Below are positions 1 to 4,448 of a DNA stretch of 5,738 bases, one piece after another. Both the position numbers and the translations under genes were made by a program. The notes beneath the pieces were generated by a model. That model did no database searches and was not told the origin of the DNA. It worked only from the letters and a program-made list of their open reading frames with translations. The first letter of the stretch is position 1. Each line of letters opens with the position of its first letter. The DNA is from an uncultured Eubacteriales bacterium (GTDB lineage: Bacteria; Bacillota; Clostridia; Oscillospirales; Oscillospiraceae): NCBI GenBank assembly GCA_900549885.1, contig URQA01000150.1, positions 1 to 5,738 on the forward strand, written 5' to 3'.

Positions 1-66
1 CTCAGCAGGCAGAGCAACTGCCTTTTAAGCAGTGGGTCCGGGGTTCGAATCCCCGACGGGTCACCA
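1..66 (+). tRNA. tRNA-Lys (anticodon TTT), 5' end cut by window
   Basis: The D-arm, anticodon arm, T-arm and 3' acceptor strand are all visible. The anticodon stem ACTGC/GCAGT encloses the loop CTTTTAA, which gives anticodon TTT (lysine). The T-arm is CGGGG-TTCGAAT-CCCCG, followed by ACGGGTC, discriminator A and an encoded CCA. About the first ten bases (most of the 5' acceptor strand) lie outside the window, so acceptor pairing cannot be checked. An integrase gene ends 85 bp downstream, which makes the 3' half of this tRNA the likely integration site. Confidence 0.95.
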
Positions 67-108
67 GGAAACCCCTAGAGCTGCAAGGCTCTGGGGGTTT
101 CCTTTTTT
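67..108 (+). terminator. Intrinsic terminator of the tRNA-Lys transcript
   Basis: A long near-perfect stem (67-81 with 88-102; arms GGAAACCCCTAGAGC and GCTCTGGGGGTTTCC) encloses a 6-nt loop and is followed by six T residues (103-108). It begins at the base after the tRNA CCA. The T-run is only on the plus-strand side, so it ends tRNA transcription rather than integrase transcription coming from the right. Whether it belongs to the host or was brought by the element depends on where the att crossover lies. Confidence 0.9.
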
Positions 109-151
109 GCGGATTTTTGGAAATGGTCGTTACGTGGTAGCAACCTCTGAT

Positions 152-1264
152 TTACTTGATCTTTTGGATCTCCGTGCGTAGCCTGTTGAGATCGTCCTGG
201 ATATAGACGTCCGAAGTGAGTGCATAGTCGGTGTGCCCCATGGTGCGCTTGATGGTGTCATCGTCCACACCGGCGGCCTTGGCCCTGGTAGCGAAGGTGT
301 AGCGGGTGCAGTGGGGGTGGAGCTGGCGGCCCTCTCTGGTGATCCCCAGGCGCTGGAGCGTGGTCTTCCAATCCCGGCGGGAAAAATTATTGCGAAGCAG
401 GTTGCCGTCGTATCCGGACAACAGCAGCGGGCCGGAAGCCTTGGCCATAAAATAGCGGACATAGGGGAGGATGGCATCGTTGATGACGACCACCCGTCCC
501 CGGCCGGCAGCCGTCTTTTCGCCGCCGTACATGACGCCCTGTTCCAGATTCACCTGATCCCGGCGTTTTTGCAGCAGCTCATTGATCCGATATCCGGTAT
601 AAATCAGGATCAGGATGATCATGGAGGTCTCATTGCCGGCGTCTGCGTCAGCCTTCAGCGTTTTGATCTCCGCCTCCGTAAAAGTATCCCGCTGGACCGG
701 CTTCTGCCGGGGCAGGACCAGAAAATCGGCATAGTTCCGGTCGATGATATCCTTGCGCATGGCGTACTGGCAGAGCTGGCTGTAGAGCGTCTGGACTTTT
801 TTGACGGTGGACCGACTGCGGCCCTTCTCCACGTCGGCGTCGATGATCTTCTGGACATCCTCTGTCCGCAGGGTGCGCATTTTCCGGGCCGCCAGGGGCT
901 CCAGCTTGGACCAGGCCAGGTCATAGGCCAGGCTGGCATCCTCCTTCAGCCTGGGGTAGTGCTGGACCTTCCAGAGCGTGTAGAGCTCCTCCAGCGTGAG
1001 ATCGATGGCGTCGCCGATGGGTTTGCCGGCCAGCTTCTCCAGGGCCTCCAGAGCGGCCGTTTTCGTGGCGTAGCGGCCCAGGATCTTCCCGCCCTTTGCC
1101 ATGACCCAGGGGCGTGTCCGGCGCTTGTCTGTGAGCTTGTAGACGCTGCCGGAGCCGTTTGGGCGCTTTCTGGGCCGGGGCTCCAGCCGGTGGATCACCC
1201 GGCCGCAGTAACAACAAATATTGGAGTCATCCGGGATCTCCCGGCGGCATTTGGGGCAGAGCAT
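152..1264 (-). CDS. int: Tyrosine recombinase (site-specific integrase) with N-terminal zinc ribbon
   Basis: This 370-aa protein should catalyse integration and excision of the element at the neighbouring tRNA-Lys. Residues 1-22 form a zinc-ribbon-like CPKC...CCYCG module (Cys3, Cys6, Cys17 or 18, Cys20). Residues about 35-75 look like the AP2-type/arm-binding region, and about 88-185 like the SAM-like core-binding domain. The catalytic domain has the full set of residues: Arg226 in TGYRINE, Lys250 in GGEK, His318 and Arg321 in HCTR, His344 in MGH, and nucleophile Tyr354 in SDVYI. The second box ends RY rather than the usual RH. The start at 1264 is supported by GGAGGT six bases upstream. The gene lies behind the terminator at 1308-1337, so it probably has its own, possibly SOS-controlled, promoter. 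Long open frames on the opposite strand are shadows. Confidence 0.95.
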   Translation of the reverse strand: MLCPKCRREIPDDSNICCYCGRVIHRLEPRPRKRPNGSGSVYKLTDKRRTRPWVMAKGGKILGRYATKTAALEALEKLAGKPIGDAIDLTLEELYTLWKVQHYPRLKEDASLAYDLAWSKLEPLAARKMRTLRTEDVQKIIDADVEKGRSRSTVKKVQTLYSQLCQYAMRKDIIDRNYADFLVLPRQKPVQRDTFTEAEIKTLKADADAGNETSMIILILIYTGYRINELLQKRRDQVNLEQGVMYGGEKTAAGRGRVVVINDAILPYVRYFMAKASGPLLLSGYDGNLLRNNFSRRDWKTTLQRLGITREGRQLHPHCTRYTFATRAKAAGVDDDTIKRTMGHTDYALTSDVYIQDDLNRLRTEIQKIK

Positions 1265-1278
1265 GGGACCACCTCCGC

Positions 1279-1292
1279 AAAACGTTTGTTCG
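1279..1292 (-). promoter_or_regulatory. Candidate LexA (SOS) box upstream of the integrase
   Basis: On the minus strand the sequence is CGAACAAACGTTTT. It matches the Bacillus-type LexA/DinR consensus CGAACRNRYGTTYC at 13 of 14 positions, with only the last base different. It lies between a possible -10 (CATAAT, 1293-1298) and the integrase ribosome binding site (1271-1276), where a bound repressor would block transcription. I see no convincing -35, since the upstream bases belong to the terminator stem, so the promoter part is weak. Confidence 0.55.
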
Positions 1293-1307
1293 ATTATGCT
1301 GATATAG

Positions 1308-1337
1308 AAAAGCCGCCCCGCCCGGGGCGGCTTTTTT
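1308..1337 (-). terminator. Rho-independent terminator closing the minus-strand accessory operon
   Basis: A 10-bp GC-rich perfect stem (AGCCGCCCCG at 1311-1320 with CGGGGCGGCT at 1323-1332) has A residues on its left and six T residues on its right (1332-1337). It can therefore act in both directions. On the minus strand it begins right at the TAA stop of the coiled-coil gene and ends in a short U-run. It separates the four-gene operon from the integrase. Confidence 0.88.
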
Positions 1338-1623
1338 ACTGCGCCTTCTTCAGCTCCGCCACGTCACGGGACAGGGACCGGATGACGGTTTTCAGGAGAT
1401 CAACTTCCGCCTCCAGCTGGTCCACCCGGCTCTTGGGCGTCATGGCCTCCAGGAGCGTCTTCTGGCCTTCTGCCAGGGCCCGGAGCTGGGGGGTGACCTC
1501 GTTTTCCAGCGTCAGGTTGATCTTCTTGATCTCTTCCCCCTGAGTTTTCAGGGCCTGGCTATGCGCCTCTAAAATCCGGCTGTGGCTCTCCAACAGCGAC
1601 AGGATCTTTTCTTCGTTGGTCAT
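1336..1623 (-). CDS. Small coiled-coil protein, function unknown (95 aa)
   Basis: The product is almost wholly helical and charged. Heptad-like spacing of Leu/Ile runs from residue 5 to 55 and again from about 66 to 92, with a break at Thr-Pro-Lys near 62-64. It has no Cys, membrane segment or enzyme motif. I chose the ATG at 1623 because AGGAGG precedes it by 4 nt; the upstream in-frame ATG at 1656 has no ribosome binding site and would overlap the preceding gene. It is the last gene of the operon, 13 bp after the 244-aa gene, and its stop touches the terminator. Small coiled-coil proteins of this kind are common in Firmicutes elements and may oligomerise or act as a partner of the neighbouring gene, but no function can be assigned. 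Confidence 0.82.
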   Translation of the reverse strand: MTNEEKILSLLESHSRILEAHSQALKTQGEEIKKINLTLENEVTPQLRALAEGQKTLLEAMTPKSRVDQLEAEVDLLKTVIRSLSRDVAELKKAQ

Positions 1624-1636
1624 GTGGCCTCCTACG

Positions 1637-2371
1637 TTACCAGTAAATTCTAACATATGGTCTTATAACAGGATCTCCATATTTATCAACGTCTTCAGTA
1701 TCTTCTCCTTTTTCGTAAAATACGCCGTAAGCCCCTTCATTGATATACCTTTGAGCTAATTTTTTGGGAAGAGATCCAATTTTATCGATCCCCATATAAA
1801 GTATATCGACGGTGTCCTGCCGTTCAAAATTTTCACTGGGTTCTAACTCTTCACCTGGTTCTAAAAAGCCGATGATCGTTTGCCTGGATTCAGATTTAAA
1901 TGCGGTCAAGGCAGTCACCGTTTGTTCGCGGAATTCGTTTCCCTTGCGTTTGTCCTTGTAGAAGCGAAGATTTACCTTTCCATTTGTACGCAGGATAGCT
2001 TCGAATGGAAATCCACCCCTGATCCAGTCTGCCAGCATCTCGGCTTTCTTATGATCAAGAATTTTCCCAAAGACTCTCCCATCATATCTTAAAACAATTT
2101 CGTTTCCTGCCGGGACGGGCTTAACGTACTTTTCAGCAGTTCCGAGAATATCTTTGATAACATCTATCCCAGGTGCTGGCACCACATCAAAGTCATATGC
2201 ATATTTAAGGGGCTGATTATCTTTCTGCGAATGGGGCGAAATTTTCTCTACAGAGGGAGCGGCTGGGGGACTTTGGCAGGATGATGCCGATGAATATATT
2301 GCATCCGTTTTTGTGGCCGATACAGCAGGGGAAACTTTGAACTTCTTCGTCAAATCATCCAGAAAACCCAT
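1637..2371 (-). CDS. AT-rich accessory protein with two possible HIRAN-like repeats (244 aa)
   Basis: I do not recognise a named family. Residues 1-12 (MGFLDDLTKKF) resemble the start of the next upstream gene product. Residues about 14-50 are a Ser/Pro/Ala-rich linker. Two stretches look alike: about 89-140 (EIVLRYDGRVFGKILDHKKAE onward, then WIRGG and LRFY) and about 186-244 (VDILYMG, IGSLPKKLAQRY, then RIYW). Each follows a strand, Gly, short helix, strand pattern like the core of a HIRAN domain, a fold linked to DNA-end binding. This is a weak pattern match. There is no signal peptide or membrane segment. An AGAGGA ribosome binding site nine bases before ATG 2371 supports the start. The gene is clearly more AT-rich than the integrase, ImmA and early-operon genes, which suggests separate acquisition. 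Confidence 0.82.
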   Translation of the reverse strand: MGFLDDLTKKFKVSPAVSATKTDAIYSSASSCQSPPAAPSVEKISPHSQKDNQPLKYAYDFDVVPAPGIDVIKDILGTAEKYVKPVPAGNEIVLRYDGRVFGKILDHKKAEMLADWIRGGFPFEAILRTNGKVNLRFYKDKRKGNEFREQTVTALTAFKSESRQTIIGFLEPGEELEPSENFERQDTVDILYMGIDKIGSLPKKLAQRYINEGAYGVFYEKGEDTEDVDKYGDPVIRPYVRIYW

Positions 2372-2388
2372 ATTACCAAATCCTCTTT

Positions 2389-2407
2389 CGTGTCCGATTC
2401 GGACACG
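2389..2407 (+). terminator. Perfect 19-bp palindrome; plus-strand terminator or operator
   Basis: The sequence CGTGTCCGA-T-TCGGACACG is a perfect dyad that can fold as an 8-bp hairpin with a 3-nt loop. On the plus strand it is followed by TTTTATATTTT, so it fits an intrinsic terminator that would stop antisense transcription. On the minus strand no U-run follows; instead the hairpin sits 2 nt before the ribosome binding site of the 244-aa gene, where it could affect translation or bind a dimeric regulator. No second copy is present in the window. Confidence 0.5.
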
Positions 2408-2416
2408 TTTTATATT

Positions 2417-2683
2417 TTATACGATTTTTTCGAACACCAGCGTGGCCTGAATGCGGTCTCCGCCTAGGAATCCACTGCTTCCGCCGCTGGCGGTGGAGAT
2501 CGTGTGGAGGCGGTATCCCTTGGATGCCTGTTTGTTGATGACATTTTCCAGTTCCGTCAGGTTTCCGGAGCCGGTCCCCAAGAATTTCTCCTTCAGGGTT
2601 ACCTGCAGCACGACATACTGCAGCGGCTGGCCGGATGCCTCAGAAAACGAGCTTTCCTTTTTGACGGTGTCCATAAATCCCAT
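2417..2683 (-). CDS. DUF4177-type small protein (88 aa)
   Basis: The body (residues about 21-87) has the features I associate with DUF4177 proteins: YVVLQVTLKEKFLG, then LENVINKQASKGYRLHTI, then a Gly/Ser-rich turn with GGDRIQATLVFEK. The domain is a small beta-alpha-beta fold of unknown role, often found in small cytosolic proteins of Firmicutes. I prefer the ATG at 2683 because GGGAGG lies eight bases upstream; the ATG at 2689 is only two bases from that site. Its MGFMDTVKK start resembles the MGFLDDLTKK start of the next gene, which hints at a common N-terminal tag or interaction motif. It is second in the operon, 44 bp after the repressor gene. Confidence 0.85.
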   Translation of the reverse strand: MGFMDTVKKESSFSEASGQPLQYVVLQVTLKEKFLGTGSGNLTELENVINKQASKGYRLHTISTASGGSSGFLGGDRIQATLVFEKIV

Positions 2684-2727
2684 GTTCATTTCCTCCCTAT
2701 CTCTATTATCCGCTCTCTGGCGGGGTA

Positions 2728-2955
2728 TTACTTGTTGATCTCCGGATTGTCTGTCCGGCCCAGCAGATAGTCCACGGAACAGTCCAGGTAGTCGGCAATG
2801 CGGGCAAGGCTATAGGAGGCCATACCCTTTTTGTCATTGATTTGCCGAATAGCATTTACACCCAGATCACATTCAGCGAGTAAGGTTTCCATGTTAACCT
2901 TTTTAGCTTTACAGATTGCCTTTATTCGATTTCTCGTCTCTAAAGCATTGTACAT
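2728..2955 (-). CDS. Xre/CI-type HTH repressor (75 aa)
   Basis: A single five-helix HTH_XRE domain fills the protein (about residues 6-67). The scanning and recognition helices are METLLAECD and GVNAIRQINDKK, and it ends with the usual LARIADYLDCSVDYLLGRTDN. The start ATG 2955 follows GAGG by six bases; longer in-frame starts would run into the promoter and operators. The gene heads a four-gene minus-strand operon and is divergent from the acidic-protein gene. Two ACGA-N4-TCGT dyads lie in the shared promoter region and are its most likely binding sites, so it probably represses the plus-strand promoter and its own. It has no C-terminal peptidase or oligomerisation domain, so induction would need another factor. 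Confidence 0.9.
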   Translation of the reverse strand: MYNALETRNRIKAICKAKKVNMETLLAECDLGVNAIRQINDKKGMASYSLARIADYLDCSVDYLLGRTDNPEINK

Positions 2956-2977
2956 AAATGGCCTCATAAATTGTGCA

Positions 2978-3006
2978 ACTATACAAAACAACGAAAAATC
3001 GTTGAA
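2978..3006 (-). promoter_or_regulatory. Promoter for the Xre repressor operon
   Basis: The minus strand has a good -10, TATAGT (2978-2983), 22 bp before the start codon. The -35 is poor: with a 17-nt spacer it is TTCAAC (3001-3006). The spacer holds nearly all of operator copy 1 (2989-3004), which fits direct autorepression. Confidence 0.55.
2989..3004. promoter_or_regulatory. Operator copy 1 (CAACGA-N4-TCGTTG)
   Basis: This is a perfect 6-bp inverted repeat around AAAA. It lies in the spacer and -35 area of the minus-strand promoter of the Xre gene. The same dyad recurs 30 bp away. I infer that the 75-aa Xre repressor binds here. Confidence 0.7.
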
Positions 3007-3011
3007 AACAC

Positions 3012-3040
3012 TTGAAACCAACGAAATATCGTGATATTAA
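3012..3040 (+). promoter_or_regulatory. Promoter for the acidic small protein
   Basis: TTGAAA (3012-3017) and TATTAA (3035-3040) are separated by exactly 17 bp. The spacer contains operator copy 2 in full (3019-3034), so a bound repressor would block polymerase. A nearby TATAAC at 3041-3046 is a possible alternative -10 but lacks a suitable -35. The transcript leader would be about 50 nt. Confidence 0.55.
3019..3034. promoter_or_regulatory. Operator copy 2 (ACGA-N4-TCGT core)
   Basis: CAACGAAATATCGTGA repeats the dyad at 2989-3004 with the same core ACGA-N4-TCGT; the outer arms are imperfect. The start-to-start distance is 30 bp, about three helical turns, which places the two sites on nearly the same DNA face and would suit cooperative binding. 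Confidence 0.68.
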
Positions 3041-3096
3041 TATAACCGTAGATTAAATAACTACAAGTTACCACAAGTCGAAAGGGGAAAATAAAA

Positions 3097-3279
3097 GTGG
3101 GAATGTTTAAGACTATTCTGATCGATCGTATTGAAACTCTAAGCCAAATGAGTGGGTATGATGCCGAGTTCCTCATGGATGCATGGTTTGAATGTGTTGA
3201 GGATCTCAGCGCCGATGGCGAGACCGCAGACGAGGCTTGGGACTACTTCAGAGCAGTGGCTCTGGAGCATGACCTGTAA
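3097..3279 (+). CDS. Small, highly acidic protein of unknown function (60 aa)
   Basis: The product has 15 Asp/Glu against 3 Lys/Arg in 60 residues. It is predicted helical, has a SGYDAEFLMDAW segment at about 19-30, and ends in an aromatic, acidic tail (AWDYFRAVALEHDL). No catalytic motif, signal or membrane segment is seen. I prefer the GTG start at 3097, since AAAGGGG lies nine bases upstream; ATG 3103 is the alternative and removes two residues. It is the only gene controlled by the plus-strand promoter in the first switch, opposite an Xre repressor, so a role as antirepressor, anti-restriction protein or DNA mimic is possible but unproven. It ends 13 bp from the convergent ImmA gene with no visible terminator between. 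Confidence 0.75.
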   Translation: MGMFKTILIDRIETLSQMSGYDAEFLMDAWFECVEDLSADGETADEAWDYFRAVALEHDL

Positions 3280-3292
3280 ACATCCTCCGGCG

Positions 3293-3724
3293 TCAAGCAT
3301 ACATCTCCACGGCCAGATTGCCGTGGGCATACCAGCAAACGGCCTTGCGCATAAACGGCTCCGTAACGCCGAAGCGGTCCGCCAGGGCCGGGATCGTGTC
3401 ACAGCCGTCTGCCATGGCCGCATCCAGCTCTTCTGCCGGCACCAGCCGGCGGATGGCCCACTTGTCAGCCCGGTTCTCGTGCTGCTGGCGTACGTCCAGC
3501 GCGGCATATCGGTTGTAAAAGCTGCCGGTCTCACAGTGCCCCAGCTCGTGGGCCAGGCAGACCGTTTCCTGAGCCAGGGTCCCCAGTTTCCAGGGATCCA
3601 GGGCGATGGCATAGCCATCTTCCAGCGGGACGGACAGGGACGTGGCCCGCCGCATGGGGATCCAGTCCACGTCGATATTCCGGTTCTCCGCATAGGCGTA
3701 GAGGTCCAGCGGGTTATTGGTCAT
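3293..3724 (-). CDS. ImmA/IrrE-family zinc metallopeptidase
   Basis: This 143-aa protein carries the zinc-binding HExxH motif as HELGH (His59, Glu60, His63) in CLAHELGH. The second family helix, ENRADKWAIRRLVP (83-96), has Glu83 as the likely third ligand. The length suits stand-alone ImmA proteins. In ICEBs1, ImmA cleaves the repressor ImmR to switch the element on; the same role is inferred here because the gene directly follows an HTH repressor. Its ATG at 3724 lies inside the end of that gene, so the two overlap by 11 nt (ATGACCAATAA), and GGAGG is ten bases upstream. This points to translational coupling. An alternative is cleavage of the 75-aa Xre repressor or of both. Confidence 0.9.
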   Translation of the reverse strand: MTNNPLDLYAYAENRNIDVDWIPMRRATSLSVPLEDGYAIALDPWKLGTLAQETVCLAHELGHCETGSFYNRYAALDVRQQHENRADKWAIRRLVPAEELDAAMADGCDTIPALADRFGVTEPFMRKAVCWYAHGNLAVEMYA

Positions 3725-4268
3725 GCTTCCTGCGCCTCCGCTGGTCCAGCTTGTACTGGATGTAATCCTTGGCGTCCTCCCAGAGCTCATCCATCTCTTC
3801 CTGGGTCAGGTCCTCACCGCCCTCGAAAAAGGCGGCCTTCAGGAGGTTCTCTCGGAGGCTGGTCTTGCCAGCGACGATGTCCCCCATGACATGGATGTTC
3901 TCCATACCGCCTTTTACCCGCTGACTGCCAACCAGGACCGTGCCGGCGCCCGGCGGCGGGGGCGTGGAGAGTTTAGCGGAAGGCTCTTTCCGATCGGCAG
4001 CGCCCTTGATCGACATCTTCCGGACTTTCCCCCGTTTTGATCTCTTGGGCCCCTCACCCGTGAGAAGGTAGTCGGTGGTGGTGCCCAGGGCCAAGGCAAT
4101 CTTGGAGAGACGGTTTCGATATGACTTAGAGACCCCACTGCGCCATTGGCTGACAATCGAGGGAGTCTCCCCAATAGCGGCGGCGAAGTCCTTCTGCTCG
4201 GTGTATCTGGCATCCGCCAGGTCAAAAATGCGCTGCGCAACTGCGTCCAGCTCTTTTTTCTGGGGCAT
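3714..4268 (-). CDS. ImmR-like HTH (Xre) repressor of the early operon
   Basis: This 184-aa protein has an HTH_XRE domain at residues about 8-71 (FAAAIGETPSIVSQWRSG is the turn and recognition helix, and TTTDYLLTGEGP closes the domain). A basic, Pro-rich linker (72-110) with PPPPGAG follows, then a helical acidic segment (151-172) and a basic tail. The C-terminal part lacks the Ser/Lys peptidase of LexA/CI proteins, so it would not self-cleave; the partner metallopeptidase encoded next to it fits that. ATG 4268 follows GGAGGT by seven bases; the longer in-frame start at 4316 has no such site. The gene is divergent from the strong rightward promoter at 4350-4378, where TGCGAYT repeats are the likely binding sites. 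Confidence 0.9.
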   Translation of the reverse strand: MPQKKELDAVAQRIFDLADARYTEQKDFAAAIGETPSIVSQWRSGVSKSYRNRLSKIALALGTTTDYLLTGEGPKRSKRGKVRKMSIKGAADRKEPSAKLSTPPPPGAGTVLVGSQRVKGGMENIHVMGDIVAGKTSLRENLLKAAFFEGGEDLTQEEMDELWEDAKDYIQYKLDQRRRRKHDQ

Positions 4269-4291
4269 TGGACTCACCTCCAAATTAAACA

Positions 4292-4373
4292 AATCGCAGT
4301 AACATAAATTGTACAAATTCCCATAAATCAGAAATTTATAATTTTGCGATTGACAATTAAGATTTTTGCGACT
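4292..4373. promoter_or_regulatory. TGCGAYT operator cluster of the ImmR-like switch
   Basis: TGCGAYT occurs three times: 4345-4351 and 4367-4373 on the plus strand, and 4292-4298 on the minus strand. The two plus copies share the longer core TTTTGCGA, are 22 bp apart (two helical turns), and touch the -35 and -10 of the rightward promoter. The third copy lies in the leader of the repressor gene. I infer that the ImmR-like protein binds these sites. Confidence 0.6.
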
Positions 4374-4378
4374 ATAGT
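4350..4378 (+). promoter_or_regulatory. Strong rightward early promoter (PR-like)
   Basis: A perfect -35 TTGACA (4350-4355) and a 5/6 -10 TATAGT (4373-4378) are separated by the ideal 17 bp. Operator-like TTTTGCGA repeats abut the -35 and fill the end of the spacer. Transcription would start near 4385 and run right, antisense to the membrane-protein gene and on to the Cro-like operon. Confidence 0.8.
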
Positions 4379-4448
4379 TATAACCACAGATAAGCGATAA
4401 CCTATGATGAGAGGGGGCGAGAGTATTTTATACCGCCTATTGGACCGG

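Noticed and set aside
233..1543. Long plus-strand open frame (436 aa) across the integrase
   Set aside because: It is the mirror of the integrase in GC-rich DNA. The minus-strand product has all catalytic residues and a good ribosome binding site, while the plus-strand frame resembles no family and crosses a terminator and an intergenic region.
1624..1656. Longer start (ATG 1656) for the coiled-coil gene
   Set aside because: No ribosome binding site upstream and it would overlap the preceding gene; ATG 1623 has AGGAGG.
3307..3326. Inverted repeat CCACGGC/GCCGTGG as a terminator between the convergent genes
   Set aside because: It lies inside the 3' coding part of the ImmA gene and has no T-run on either side.
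3152..3889. Plus-strand frame of 245 aa over the ImmA and ImmR-like genes
   Set aside because: It is a shadow of the HELGH metallopeptidase and the repressor; no ribosome binding site and no recognisable domain.
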